64,000 bases of DNA from JALOOX01 sp964557955. Lineage in GTDB: Bacteria; Desulfobacterota; Syntrophobacteria; Syntrophobacterales; Syntrophobacteraceae. How positions within the stretch are numbered: the stretch's first letter is position 1; every line of letters begins with the position of its first letter. The stretch is taken from NCBI GenBank assembly GCA_964557955.1, contig CAZLCS010000027.1, positions 13,982 through 77,981 of the forward strand. Direction: 5' to 3'. Positions 8,894 to 18,243 of the stretch are shown piece after piece. A program made the position numbers and the translations under genes. The notes below the pieces were generated by a model. The model was not told the origin of the DNA and did not search any database. It was given only the letters and a program-made list of their open reading frames with translations.

Positions 8894-10184
8894 TTCCACC
8901 CCTTGATACAACAGGATTGCTCCCCGCGCCTCCCCCTGCTGCATCACTCGATCGACCGTTCACGAGCCGATGATAGATCCCCTCCAGTTCAGCATTCAAC
9001 TTCTCGATGTCGTAGTTTTCCTGCACATATGCCCTTCCACGCCCTGCAAGGTCAGCGGAAAGATCTTCGCTCCGGATCAGCCCGAGGATTTTCTCCGCCA
9101 GCCCTTCGGAATCCCGCTCGGGGGCGAGCAAACCTGTTACACCGTCAATGACCAGCTCGGGAATCCCGCTGTGAAAGGTGCTCACCACCGGCAGGCCCAT
9201 GGCCATGGCCTCCATGAGAACGACAGGGATCCCCTCCTGGTCACCGTCTGCGCCGGTGACACTCGGCGCCAGCAGGATGTCCGAGGTCATCATCAATTTC
9301 TTCACCTCCTCCTGGTTCATCCAACCCAGGAAGCGTACCCTCTCTCCCAGTCCCAGATCCTTTGCCAGTGCTTCGAGCTCGGACCTCAAGGGGCCGTCGC
9401 CTACGACCAGGTACTCGAGGTGAGGACAATGACCGACAACCCTGGAGATGGCCTCGATGCCGTAGCGAATGCCCTTCTTCTCCACGAGCCGGGCAACGGA
9501 AAGCACCCGCAACGTTTCGCCTCTCGCTGCGCCATCCCGGACCTTCCCCAGAGCCCCCGCTTCCACCCCCATACGGTGCACAACAATCTTATCGGGATCA
9601 CACCCGATTTCAATCAGTCTGTTCCTCCAGTGGTTGCTGATGGGCAGGCATAAATCCCCATGCTCCAGCAAGTCCCTGTAGATTCCCCTCCGGCTCCTTC
9701 TGAGAAAGCTGGTCAGGTCAAAACCGTGAAATGTGGTGGCCATTTTCCCCCTGAGCGCCCCCGTCAGAATACATTGAACGCCGATGAGGCCGCAGGGGCC
9801 GAAGTGGCAGTGAATCACGTCGAATGGACCTCTGCCCAGGAAAGGAAAGACGCTCCACATGAGGTTGAAAGAAGCCGCAGACCTTCCATGCCTGAAGAAG
9901 TCCAGGGCGTTCAACACCACCCTCGGGTGCCTGGGAAAGCTCCTGACGGCAAGCATGATCCCGCGCGCCATGCGCTCAACCCTGCCATTCGGGACCTCCG
10001 GCAGATAGGTGGTCCGCTCCAGAAGCGAGTACTTCGCCACATCCGGGTGTTGTTTCCCCTCGCTGCCGGGGCTCGACGCAAAGATTTCGACGTCATGCCC
10101 CCGTTCCAGAAGCCCCACAATCTGGTTGAGGACGAACGTCTGCGAAAGCGACGGAAATTCAGGCACAATAAATGCGATCTTCAT
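8829..10184 (-). CDS. Glycosyltransferase family 4 with element-derived C-terminus
   Basis: About 451 residues. MKIAFIVPEFPSLSQTFVLNQI is the usual start of a colanic-acid-type GT4 enzyme; FHGFDLTSFLRR, VARLVEKKGIRYGIEA and LLAPSVTGADGDQEGIPVVLMEAMAMGLPVV are donor-domain motifs. The catalytic Glu of the EGIP(V/L)xxxE motif is present. The frame continues upstream to 10292, but the ATG at 10184 matches the family. The last about 20 residues (from AKYSFTEKDVH) are translated from the palindromic element, whose TAA ends the gene. The native end probably lay near the HRLVNG segment. An active enzyme is still likely because the core is intact. Confidence 0.87.
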   Translation of the reverse strand: MKIAFIVPEFPSLSQTFVLNQIVGLLERGHDVEIFASSPGSEGKQHPDVAKYSLLERTTYLPEVPNGRVERMARGIMLAVRSFPRHPRVVLNALDFFRHGRSAASFNLMWSVFPFLGRGPFDVIHCHFGPCGLIGVQCILTGALRGKMATTFHGFDLTSFLRRSRRGIYRDLLEHGDLCLPISNHWRNRLIEIGCDPDKIVVHRMGVEAGALGKVRDGAARGETLRVLSVARLVEKKGIRYGIEAISRVVGHCPHLEYLVVGDGPLRSELEALAKDLGLGERVRFLGWMNQEEVKKLMMTSDILLAPSVTGADGDQEGIPVVLMEAMAMGLPVVSTFHSGIPELVIDGVTGLLAPERDSEGLAEKILGLIRSEDLSADLAGRGRAYVQENYDIEKLNAELEGIYHRLVNGRSSDAAGGGAGSNPVVSRGGTAKYSFTEKDVHFAARHAGNL

Positions 10185-10266
10185 GGGATGAGAAGCGCTC
10201 CGATGCGGCTCAATCTCCGGCAGCACGTTCCCCGACTGCCGCCCCCCTGAGGAGTGAGCTCCCTCT

Positions 10267-11211
10267 TCAAGGAACCGCGTGCCGCTCTTCAATCCGCCTC
10301 CTCAGGCCAAGCAGATCGGCCAGTATGTGAAGGAGATTCTGCAGGGTGGGCGGCAGATATCGATAACCGAACAATCTCCATACATCATAATAGGCAGCCA
10401 ACCTGCTGTACATGCCTCGCACCGCCATGGCCCGCTTGTAGCTCAACACCGCAAAGAACCGCTTCCCCTCCTTGACGAGACCTTCGGCATCGGCCGGCGC
10501 AACCGTTCGGATGATCTCCAGCAGATAGAGAAAATCTTCAGCCCAATCCCTCACCTTGACGGCAAAGGTGATTTCCCCCGAATGCTTGCGAAAGCTCGCC
10601 TTGATGTCCTCGACCTCGACACGGGGCTCGGTCGCGGCAAGCTTCACAATGGCCACGCAATCCTGCAGAAGGTTGTGCCTGGATTCAAAGCCGCCCAATG
10701 CACGGAGCTTCCTCGTGTTGAACAGCGTACTGCAAAGATACCATGCCGTCCGGGCACTGAACCAGCCCCTCAGGAACTCATCCAGGGGACCCTCCTTGAC
10801 GCAGTTCGGAGCCTTCGAGCACTCCCTGCCGTTTTCGTCAATGATCCGCACGCCGGTCCTGATGGTGCCGTATTCCGTCCCGTACTGTGCAGCCTTCATG
10901 CAGCACTCGACAAAATCAGGATCGATCAGGTCATCATCGTGGAGAAGAAGAAAGTACTCACCCCTGGCCTGGTCCAGGCAGAAGTTGAAATTATTGGGGG
11001 CGCCGATGTTGACGTCGTGCCGATGGTAGGTCAGCCTCGGATCCTTCATGGACATTACCAGCTCGGGGGTCCCATCGCTCGAGCAGTTGTCGGACACGAT
11101 GATTTCGATATTGGAGTAGGTCTGATTCAATGCGCTGGTAAGGGCGTCCCTGAGGAACCCTCCTGCTCGATTGTAAGTAGGTATTCCAATAGTCACGAGC
11201 GGTTCTTTCAT
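10267..11211 (-). CDS. Glycosyltransferase family 2
   Basis: About 314 residues starting MKEPLVTIGIPTYNRAG, followed by IIVSDNCSSDGT and LLLHDDDLIDPDFV, which supplies the metal-binding acidic residues of a GT-A family 2 enzyme. The C-terminal half is predicted helical and contains no clear membrane segment. I start at the ATG at 11211, which has GAGG about 8 nt upstream; the frame extends 14 codons further. Donor sugar and linkage are not deducible. It stands 62 bp downstream of the O-acetylation genes and likely shares their transcript. Confidence 0.85.
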   Translation of the reverse strand: MKEPLVTIGIPTYNRAGGFLRDALTSALNQTYSNIEIIVSDNCSSDGTPELVMSMKDPRLTYHRHDVNIGAPNNFNFCLDQARGEYFLLLHDDDLIDPDFVECCMKAAQYGTEYGTIRTGVRIIDENGRECSKAPNCVKEGPLDEFLRGWFSARTAWYLCSTLFNTRKLRALGGFESRHNLLQDCVAIVKLAATEPRVEVEDIKASFRKHSGEITFAVKVRDWAEDFLYLLEIIRTVAPADAEGLVKEGKRFFAVLSYKRAMAVRGMYSRLAAYYDVWRLFGYRYLPPTLQNLLHILADLLGLRRRIEERHAVP

Positions 11212-11273
11212 ATTGTATACCTCAATGAATCTATTGAATTGTTTTGGATACACCTGTGACTAGATTTATACAG

Positions 11274-12605
11274 TTAGAATCTAAAAAATGATTCGGACAA
11301 AGATCCAATATGATATATTAATAAAACTAAATCAGGCCTAGAGGTTTGTATCCATGTTCTTATACTCATATCATGTCTATACCATCGCAGATCGATCATC
11401 TTAAGTTCTCTCACATTAAGAGAAAGAAAGGCTGCAACCGGCAGTGCAAATGAATCCTTCATCAGCAAGATTCGATAGTTATTTTTATTGTGATTGATAA
11501 TGAGCTCTTCAGGCCAATCTCCACCATGGTAAACGGCATAGCGGTTTATAGGTCCATCCACTTCCCGAGCCGTCACCATGCTTTCATCCAGCAGCGCCTC
11601 ACGAAAGGTCCCGCTCACCAGGCGCCTTTCATGCCTGTAATCTTCAATGCTGACGGATAACCGTGTAAAAAAATCAGGTGTCAAATAGGAGAACCTGTCG
11701 GAACCCACGAAGAAACGGCCGACCCTGTTCCCAATGGAGCCCAGGAACTCGTAGGGACACTCAATCTCCCTAAAATTTCCAGGATCTCGATTGGCTTCTT
11801 CCATCTCGAAACGATATTGGTTCTTCAAGCGGTCAAAGATCTTCGTGTAACACCAGAACGCAGATCGAACGGTCCAGTGATGATCCGTTCGATAATCCAT
11901 CGACCCAGGACTCAGACCATCCCTTACGGCATCCCGTCTCAGATCCATGAAATCTATGTTGTGGGCTTCCAGGAGTCCTATGAACTCATCTGCGATCCCG
12001 TTCGATCGGTCCCTGATTCCCGCCGGAATCTTCGTGCGCCCCTCAACCACTCTCGGGGGGACCAATACAAAAAGAAGCGGGGTGTGCTGTTCATCGGTCA
12101 GGGCCTTGAGATCAGCAAGCCTGCTGACCAATCCATGGATATCCTCCGTCGATTCCGCAGTCTTCTCAGCGTTAAGCAAAAAATTCGTGAAATGAAGTTT
12201 CTCGTCTGAATCCCGATAAATGCAGAACTCCGGTGTCTCGACAACCTCCTTGCCGAGGGCGCGCTGCACCGCTCCGAATAGATCCACGAATCCCAGCCTC
12301 CCCCACATTCTTCTCTTGACCTGGTCCTCTACCAGATCCCGATAATAATATAGTGAATGAACGACCTGCGTGATTCCGGATTGGCACGCCTCACCGCCGC
12401 CCCGCTCCACCTTGCGCATGCCGTCGGGAACCGGATTCTGCTCATCCAGCAGCTGCGCTATCTCTGAAGACTCTGCTCTTCTCGTCACATATCTATAGAT
12501 TCCATTGAACATGCTGGCGAAAAGCAGAAATCCAATCGCCGACACAAATAGGACTGCGGTAAGCTTATGGTGTCGTCGCGCCCCACTGCACATGGTTTCC
12601 CGCAT
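11274..12605 (-). CDS. DHHW/AlgJ-like O-acetylation protein
   Basis: About 443 residues with one N-terminal membrane anchor (about 15-35) and a periplasmic domain. The motif YRTDHHWT (Asp241, His242, His243, Trp244) is the signature of the DHHW/AlgJ/AlgX SGNH-like family. LLMKDSFALP near residue 390 would supply the nucleophilic serine. These proteins accept acetyl groups from a membrane O-acyltransferase and place them on a periplasmic polysaccharide, and the MBOAT gene lies directly upstream with 24 bp spacing. The first ATG has AGGAAG immediately before it, so the second ATG at residue 5 is a possible start. Confidence 0.85.
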   Translation of the reverse strand: MRETMCSGARRHHKLTAVLFVSAIGFLLFASMFNGIYRYVTRRAESSEIAQLLDEQNPVPDGMRKVERGGGEACQSGITQVVHSLYYYRDLVEDQVKRRMWGRLGFVDLFGAVQRALGKEVVETPEFCIYRDSDEKLHFTNFLLNAEKTAESTEDIHGLVSRLADLKALTDEQHTPLLFVLVPPRVVEGRTKIPAGIRDRSNGIADEFIGLLEAHNIDFMDLRRDAVRDGLSPGSMDYRTDHHWTVRSAFWCYTKIFDRLKNQYRFEMEEANRDPGNFREIECPYEFLGSIGNRVGRFFVGSDRFSYLTPDFFTRLSVSIEDYRHERRLVSGTFREALLDESMVTAREVDGPINRYAVYHGGDWPEELIINHNKNNYRILLMKDSFALPVAAFLSLNVRELKMIDLRWYRHDMSIRTWIQTSRPDLVLLIYHIGSLSESFFRF

Positions 12606-12629
12606 CTTCCTGGACGTGCTATTTTCAGG

Positions 12630-14105
12630 CTAGAAGTTAAAATAAATAAAAGGATTATATGTGCCTCGAACTATGTAGCTTAAAGATATTATAAACAGCC
12701 CGAACATCATAATGGGATAGGTAACTGATGATACTCTTTCCAATACTGTGGCAGATCTTGCATAAAGTACCAATGCCTCCGAATTCGCATCTCTTATATG
12801 ATCAATCACTTGATTGACATGCCCCGCTATGGGCATGAAAAAAAACGCTGCAAAGATAAAATAAACATAGTTTTCGCTTAAATAAAGTATCGTTATATCA
12901 TCTATCAATATATTACTATTTACACCGAACATAACCTTATAATAATCCAATGCCTGTGAAAGACTCGGCGACCGGAAGAGCACCCAACCACACAGGGTGA
13001 CAAAAATCAAGTAAAAATGTCCCAATATAATCCAACTCTTGCCATCCTGTGCTTTCCTTGCATATCCACTTATCTTTTCACAAGACAGCAGCACAAAATA
13101 ATATATTCCCCATACAATGAATGTCCAATTCGCTCCATGCCAGAAACCCGTAAGCATCCAGACAATGAACAGATTGAAAATCATTCTGGTCTGTGTTGAC
13201 ACCCGACTACCCCCCAGAGGGAAGTAGACATAGTCTCTAAACCAACTGCTGAGGGAAATATGCCATCTTCTCCAAAATTCTGTTACTGATTTTGAAATAT
13301 ATGGATAGTTGAAATTCTCAAGAAAATGAAAACCAAACATCCGTCCAAGACCTATGGCCATATCCGAATATCCGGAAAAATCAAAATAAATCTGAAACAT
13401 ATATGCAACGACGCCAAGCCAGGCAAATGATACGGACAAATCACCCGTTTGCATACCGAAAGCTTTGTCTGCGATCAAAGCCATGGGGTTCGCAAGCAGG
13501 ACCTTCTTTGCCAAGCCAATGATGAATCGACACGATCCTATGGAAAAATCATCAAAAGTTTCCTTTCGGAAATGAATTTGATGAGCCACCGTCTCATATC
13601 TTACTATGGGACCCGCAATCAACTGGGGAAAGAAAGCTATATACAGAGCAGTATTTAATATATTACGCTGCGCCTGTGCAGCCTGACGATAAATATCCAG
13701 AACATAGGATATGCCTTGAAAAGTAAAGAACGATATTCCAATTGGCAACGCTATAGTAGGAACATTATAGGATAATTGAAAAATCGACTGGACATTAAAC
13801 ATAATAAACATCAAATACTTAAATATATACATTATGCCAAGATTTATACCAAGCATCGAAATAATGATTATCCGTGAATATAATCGATGCCCCCTATATT
13901 GATCAATCTTCAATCCGAAGTAATAATTTGCAACAATGGAGCCCATCATGACCAGCACAAACCAGGGCTCTCCCCAAGCGTAGAAGAACAGACTTGAAAA
14001 CAGCAGCAAAACATTGCGCGCCACTTTGCCTCCGGCCAAACCATAGTACAAAGTCAGCACGGTCGGCAGGAACCATACGATGAAAATGGTGCTGGAGAAG
14101 AGCAT
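12630..14105 (-). CDS. AlgI-like MBOAT O-acyltransferase
   Basis: About 491 residues with many membrane segments and the membrane-bound O-acyltransferase signatures: FYAWGEPWFVLVM near 41-53, LPIGISFFTFQGISYVLDIYR near 120-140, DFSGYSDMAIGLGRMFGF near 242-259, FWRRWHISLSSWFRDYVY, and the catalytic His323 in GFWHGANW. It would transfer acetyl groups across the inner membrane for polysaccharide O-acetylation. The ATG has GGGAG with about 5 nt spacing. It is AT-rich relative to the flanking genes. Together with the DHHW protein it makes a complete AlgI/AlgJ-type pair. Confidence 0.92.
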   Translation of the reverse strand: MLFSSTIFIVWFLPTVLTLYYGLAGGKVARNVLLLFSSLFFYAWGEPWFVLVMMGSIVANYYFGLKIDQYRGHRLYSRIIIISMLGINLGIMYIFKYLMFIMFNVQSIFQLSYNVPTIALPIGISFFTFQGISYVLDIYRQAAQAQRNILNTALYIAFFPQLIAGPIVRYETVAHQIHFRKETFDDFSIGSCRFIIGLAKKVLLANPMALIADKAFGMQTGDLSVSFAWLGVVAYMFQIYFDFSGYSDMAIGLGRMFGFHFLENFNYPYISKSVTEFWRRWHISLSSWFRDYVYFPLGGSRVSTQTRMIFNLFIVWMLTGFWHGANWTFIVWGIYYFVLLSCEKISGYARKAQDGKSWIILGHFYLIFVTLCGWVLFRSPSLSQALDYYKVMFGVNSNILIDDITILYLSENYVYFIFAAFFFMPIAGHVNQVIDHIRDANSEALVLYARSATVLERVSSVTYPIMMFGLFIISLSYIVRGTYNPFIYFNF

Positions 14106-14116
14106 CCCCTGCTCCC

Positions 14117-14812
14117 CTATGACCGCATTTTAACCAATCTGGCCGGATTGCCGGCTACCACGGCTCCGTCCGGTACATCCTTCGTCACAACCGAACCGGC
14201 GGCAACGACAGCCCCCTCCCCGATTTTCACTCCCCCGAGGATGACTGCCCCGAAACTGATCCACGACTCGTCGCCAATGACGATGTCGCCCTTGGAGCGG
14301 ATGGGCTGCTCCCGGATCGGCACGCCTGCCCGGATTCCGTGGTCATAGGAATACAGGGCGCAGCTCGGCGCAATCATCACTCCGGCCCCGATCCGTATCG
14401 ATCCTTTGTAGGCATTGATCTGGCAGCGGGGATGGACGCTGGCCTCATCCCCGATCTCGATACAGCCGTTCTCTCCCGTCTCGAGGATCGAGTCTCGATA
14501 GATGCACACCCAGTCGCCCAGGACGACGGAACCCCCCGTCTCCCTTTGAAAAACCACGACACGATCGTCCATGAAGACATTCCTGCCGAGATGCAGCCGG
14601 GAGTGATGGATGACAGCCGACGGAGATATGAATCCCTTCGGGCTCATGCCGGCCAGGTAGACCCGCGCCTTGTGAGGATGCGCAAACAGGACGGCCAGGC
14701 GGGTGGCCAGTCTGCCCCACCTGTCCAGGCCCGCAAACCGCATCCAGAACCGCGTCCAGCTCAGCTCAAGAAAGCTTTGCCTGTATTGAGCCGGCAGCTC
14801 GAACTCGTTCAT
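14117..14812 (-). CDS. Left-handed beta-helix (hexapeptide) acyltransferase
   Basis: About 231 residues. From about residue 65 onward the hexapeptide repeat pattern of LbH transferases is visible: SAVIHHSRLHLGRNVFM, SIRIGAGVMIAPSCALYSYDH, DIVIGDESWISFGAVILGGVKIGEGAVVAAGSVV and VPDGAVVAGNPARLVK. The His in YSYDH fits the catalytic position of xenobiotic/WbbJ-like acetyltransferases. It probably O- or N-acetylates a sugar in the cytoplasm, distinct from the membrane MBOAT route. It stops 11 bp before the MBOAT gene, so the two are co-transcribed. Confidence 0.85.
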   Translation of the reverse strand: MNEFELPAQYRQSFLELSWTRFWMRFAGLDRWGRLATRLAVLFAHPHKARVYLAGMSPKGFISPSAVIHHSRLHLGRNVFMDDRVVVFQRETGGSVVLGDWVCIYRDSILETGENGCIEIGDEASVHPRCQINAYKGSIRIGAGVMIAPSCALYSYDHGIRAGVPIREQPIRSKGDIVIGDESWISFGAVILGGVKIGEGAVVAAGSVVTKDVPDGAVVAGNPARLVKMRS

Positions 14813-14845
14813 GCCCCTCCACGGAGAACTGAGAAATGTGTATCT

Positions 14846-15724
14846 TCATCCCGCACAGCGGGAGCCCCGAACTTCCCTCAGCCGGTAGGCCTGCAAGATG
14901 ATGGCGGATTTTTGCCGGACCCCCCCGGCCAGAATGGCCGCAGCTGCAACGCCCAGCGCCCCCTGCTGGAGCAGCGGCCGAACGTCGGGGCCAGATATAC
15001 CCAGTAGGAGGGCGATGAGGCCCAAAGGCATCAAGTGTCCCACGCCGAGCGTCAGCAGGAGTGACCTGAGGTCCCTGAGAACAAGAGTCGCCTGACCGGA
15101 ACGGGTATCGGCAAAGAAGTGTACGTACGCAAACCAGGTCATAGCATTGAAAACCAGGAGACCCAGCACGACAAGCAGGACCTGGGGCGCCACGGGAGAA
15201 CCCGTTGCCGCCGCTCCCATCAGAAGCATTCCGCAGCCGAGGCACAGTCCGGAAGAAACGAAATGAACCGGAACGATCTCGAGATTCCAGGCGGCCACGG
15301 CTCGCGCCCGATTCACCATCATTCCCTGGCTCAAGAGAAACCCCGAAGCCGTGAGGCCCCCAAAAAACGCAAGGATGTCCCGGGCAAAAACCGCATCCAG
15401 GATGGCAGTCCCAATGAAGAGCAACCCCAGTGAGACTTCCCGTGACATCCAGGAGGTGCGCAGATGACCCAGGAGGTACCGGGCGGAGCTCGGCCTCCCC
15501 GCTTCGAGAGCCACGGCAGCAAATCCAGTAAGGACCATGACGGCCCCGACCCATTTCAACCGCACGACGGGCGAGATCGCCCCGGCGTCCGGTCCTCCCG
15601 CTCCCTCCACAAGGAGACAGGCCAGGAAGAACCCGGCACCGGTCCCGCCCAGTACCAGGTTGGCCACGGCGGGCCAATGCCAAACCCGCTGCCACACGGG
15701 GTCCAGGAAAACCGGTCCCTTCAC
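14846..15724 (-). CDS. DmsC-like membrane anchor subunit
   Basis: About 292 residues with roughly eight hydrophobic segments, resembling the DmsC anchor family of CISM oxidoreductases. Motif-like stretches include LVLGGTGAGFFLACLL near the N-terminus, EAGRPSSARYLLGHLRTSWMSREV, and AMTWFAYVHFF. I use the GTG at 15724, which overlaps the stop codon of the ferredoxin gene (GTGA), showing translational coupling. The anchor would exchange electrons with the quinone pool. No molybdopterin catalytic subunit is encoded beside it; a GMC flavoprotein is. Confidence 0.75.
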   Translation of the reverse strand: MKGPVFLDPVWQRVWHWPAVANLVLGGTGAGFFLACLLVEGAGGPDAGAISPVVRLKWVGAVMVLTGFAAVALEAGRPSSARYLLGHLRTSWMSREVSLGLLFIGTAILDAVFARDILAFFGGLTASGFLLSQGMMVNRARAVAAWNLEIVPVHFVSSGLCLGCGMLLMGAAATGSPVAPQVLLVVLGLLVFNAMTWFAYVHFFADTRSGQATLVLRDLRSLLLTLGVGHLMPLGLIALLLGISGPDVRPLLQQGALGVAAAAILAGGVRQKSAIILQAYRLREVRGSRCAG

Positions 15725-16392
15725 GGCAGAACATCCCCGGATAGTTGTCCATTCTCGATATAGTAGACATTGGGCCTGGTACCCAGCTCGCCCTGGAGGC
15801 AAATGGTCCGGTTGTCTCGAACCAGGCGGGCGACCTCGCTGCCGGGATCCTCGATATCCCCGAAGTACAAGGCCCCGGCCGTACAGTGGACCACACAGGC
15901 CGGTGTCGCCTCAGGGTCCACACCGGGCGTCAATCCCCTGCTCAGGCCCCTGTCGACCCGCGGCGAGCAGAAACAGCACTTGGTCGCCACACCCCGGTAG
16001 TCGGGGCCGGATGCGTCGCTGTCGCCTTCCAGGATCCTTTCCAGATCGCACTCGTTTTGAAAGAGGATCACGCGGGCATAATAGGGACAAGCCGTGATAC
16101 AGTATCCGCAGCCGATGCACTTCCCGTAGTCGATGTGCACCACTCCATCCGGGCGCCTGGAGGTGGCGCCCGTCGGACAGACCTCCTCGCAGGGGGGGGT
16201 GCTGCAATGCATGCAATTCATGGGGAGATACAGGCGCCGCCTTTCGGGAGGGCCGCTCACCCCGCAGTCGAATACCCGCCTCCAATGATTGGGGGTGATC
16301 TCGTTGGATTGAGCGCATGCCACCACACACGTCCCGCACCCGAAGCACTTTCTCAGGTCAATCACCATGGCCCACCGGCCTGAACCTTTCAC
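15721..16392 (-). CDS. DmsB/NrfC-like four-cluster ferredoxin subunit
   Basis: About 223 residues with the cysteine pattern of CISM iron-sulfur subunits: CFGCGTCVVAC near residue 16, CMHCSTPPCEEVCPTGA near 60-75, CIGCGYCITACPYYA near 92-106, and a later CCFCSPRV plus CVVHC. These hold four 4Fe-4S clusters that pass electrons between a catalytic subunit and a membrane anchor. The N-terminus shows no twin-arginine signal, so it likely works in the cytoplasm or is carried by a partner. Start at a GTG at 16392; an ATG eight codons in is possible. Confidence 0.85.
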   Translation of the reverse strand: MKGSGRWAMVIDLRKCFGCGTCVVACAQSNEITPNHWRRVFDCGVSGPPERRRLYLPMNCMHCSTPPCEEVCPTGATSRRPDGVVHIDYGKCIGCGYCITACPYYARVILFQNECDLERILEGDSDASGPDYRGVATKCCFCSPRVDRGLSRGLTPGVDPEATPACVVHCTAGALYFGDIEDPGSEVARLVRDNRTICLQGELGTRPNVYYIENGQLSGDVLP

Positions 16393-16433
16393 GCACGACC
16401 ACCTTCATCTCAAAAGTATGACAGAGAGGCTCC

Positions 16434-18029
16434 TCACATCACCTTTCTGATGTGATCCGCCAGACGAATGGCCAGGGCCACGACGGTCAGGACGGGGTTG
16501 GCGTAGCCCCCGGTCGGAAAAACCGACGGCCCTGCAATGTAGGCATTGGACATGCCGTGGATCCGGCAGTTCTCATCCACCACGCCTTTGGCTCGATCGA
16601 CGTGCATGCGGGTAGTTCCCATGTGGTGCCAGCCACCATGCAGATCAGGGGGCGGGGCGTCGTCCTTCATCTCGATTTCCAGGCGACCCAGGCCGCTCCG
16701 CCGCAATTCCTCGCCGAGGATCTCCTGGGCGCGGCGAAGGGTGAAGATATCCAGGGGCTCAACGCGCCAGTGCAGTTGAGCCCGCCGGCGCCCGAAGACG
16801 TCCTTTTCGTCGGAAAGCGTCACGCGGCTTTCGGGATTGGGCAGCTGCTCCGACATGTGGTTCAAGGTGAAGAAAAAACCCGGCCTGCGGATGTTTCGAA
16901 CGGCCCGGCTCACCATGCTCCGCACCTCCCGGACCAGGGAGCGAAGGCCGGCATCGGTCGCAGGCGTCTCACCGTTCCCAGCCGCCCGGAGCAAGGGCCA
17001 GCTCACGACGGGCCAGTCCGGAGCCACGTCCGAGCGCGGCTGGTAGAGCACCGGGTGAATCGAAACACAGTAATTCAGTATCCTTTCGGACCGCTGGACG
17101 TCCTCCGGGATGGTGAGCTTCCCCATGACCGGAATATCGTCCACCCGGTGCAGGCGGTAGAGCCCGGTGCGGCGGGCCAGGGAGTCATCCGCCGGAAAGA
17201 AGCGCCCCGACCAGAGATGCGGATGCTCCATGAAGTAACGCCCTACCCGATCGTTCCCATTGCCCAATCCGCACTTCTGGACCTGGTCCGAAACGAGCAG
17301 CAGTCGCGGGGTTTCGATGGCGCCGAGGGCCAGGACAAACGTCTTCGCCCTGATCCAGAATGCGTTCCCGTCCAGGCAGCGGGCTCGCACACGGGACAGC
17401 GTCCCGGCCGACTCATCGGTCTCCAGCCGTGTGACGCTGGCATGAAGGAGGGTGATGATGTTGTCGGAACGTTTGATCTGCTCGCGATGATCCTCGATGA
17501 ATGCCGATCTTCGGGCAAACTGAAAGATCGTCGTTTTCACTCTGCCGTTGACAAAAGGCAAACCCGGCCTGCTCCCCGGCTCTTCCCAGTCTTCAAGGTC
17601 GTACCTGTAGGGACCGACCTTGCAGACGGACTGGGCCCGCTCATAGAATGGGTCCAGGTGAGCCTTTCGAAACGGCCATCCACTGTTGGGGACCCATTCC
17701 CGTTCCTCGAAATCCAGGCTGTCGAGCGGATGCAGACGAACCCCGAACTCCCCATTGTGCAGGTCAATGTTCCATCGATGGCCCGAACCCCCGAAGCCGC
17801 AGGCCCGGGCTGTATCGAGCGGGTAATAGGGAAGGCCGAGGTTCTCACCCCAAAAAAGGGACTGGGTCGCGTTGTCGGGTCCGAGGCCGCCGCTCTCCAC
17901 CACGCAGACCCTGAACGGCTTCCCCGCGAGCTCGAGGGCCAGCGTGACTCCCGCCACACCGGCTCCCACGATGCACACGTCCGCTTCCACTTCCTTATCT
18001 TTTTCGATGGTTCTCGAATCTACAAGCAT
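16434..18029 (-). CDS. GMC-type FAD-dependent oxidoreductase
   Basis: About 531 residues. The N-terminal dinucleotide-binding motif VCIVGAGVAGVTLALELA (about 19-36) and an Glu at the end of the second strand (VVESGG) bind FAD. GFGGSGHRWN near 99-108 and LGAIETPRLLL near 235 are GMC motifs. The C-terminal HHMGTTRMH and the final PTGGYANPVLTVVALAIRLADH match the glucose/fructose dehydrogenase branch. It likely oxidises a sugar or sugar alcohol; the ferredoxin and membrane anchor directly downstream (42 bp) would take the electrons. The substrate is unknown. Confidence 0.87.
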   Translation of the reverse strand: MLVDSRTIEKDKEVEADVCIVGAGVAGVTLALELAGKPFRVCVVESGGLGPDNATQSLFWGENLGLPYYPLDTARACGFGGSGHRWNIDLHNGEFGVRLHPLDSLDFEEREWVPNSGWPFRKAHLDPFYERAQSVCKVGPYRYDLEDWEEPGSRPGLPFVNGRVKTTIFQFARRSAFIEDHREQIKRSDNIITLLHASVTRLETDESAGTLSRVRARCLDGNAFWIRAKTFVLALGAIETPRLLLVSDQVQKCGLGNGNDRVGRYFMEHPHLWSGRFFPADDSLARRTGLYRLHRVDDIPVMGKLTIPEDVQRSERILNYCVSIHPVLYQPRSDVAPDWPVVSWPLLRAAGNGETPATDAGLRSLVREVRSMVSRAVRNIRRPGFFFTLNHMSEQLPNPESRVTLSDEKDVFGRRRAQLHWRVEPLDIFTLRRAQEILGEELRRSGLGRLEIEMKDDAPPPDLHGGWHHMGTTRMHVDRAKGVVDENCRIHGMSNAYIAGPSVFPTGGYANPVLTVVALAIRLADHIRKVM

Positions 18030-18089
18030 AACAAATCAGGCTCTTGGCCTACAGTCTCTCCAAGGTCCCAAACTCCGTACAGGGCAACA

Positions 18090-18243
18090 CAATAAAGTGT
18101 CCAACATTTGTGTCGTCATTCCGGCAGTTCTCAAGCCGGAATCCAAGGAAAAACCTGGATGCCGGCTAAAGGACCGCCGGCATGACGATGCGAAAATGGC
18201 CACCCTACTGTGTACCCTACTGCGTGACGCTTTACTCAGCCCT
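18090..18243 (+). repeat. MITE-like palindromic element, copy B (diverged)
   Basis: It contains CACAATAAAGTGTCC at the left end, GTCGTCATTCCGGCAG, AGCCGGAATCCA, GGATGCCGGCT, CGCCGGCATGACG and TTTACTCAGCC at the right end. These are the same blocks, in the same order, as copies A and C, but with more substitutions. It fills the space between the GMC oxidoreductase start and the aminotransferase stop. The TGA of the aminotransferase (18236-18238) lies inside the right end of the element. Confidence 0.8.

Noticed and set aside
16452..18095. A 547-codon open frame on the plus strand opposite the GMC oxidoreductase
   Set aside because: It is fully antisense to a gene with clear FAD-binding and GMC motifs, contains no recognisable domain, and is explained by the GC-rich codon bias of the real gene.
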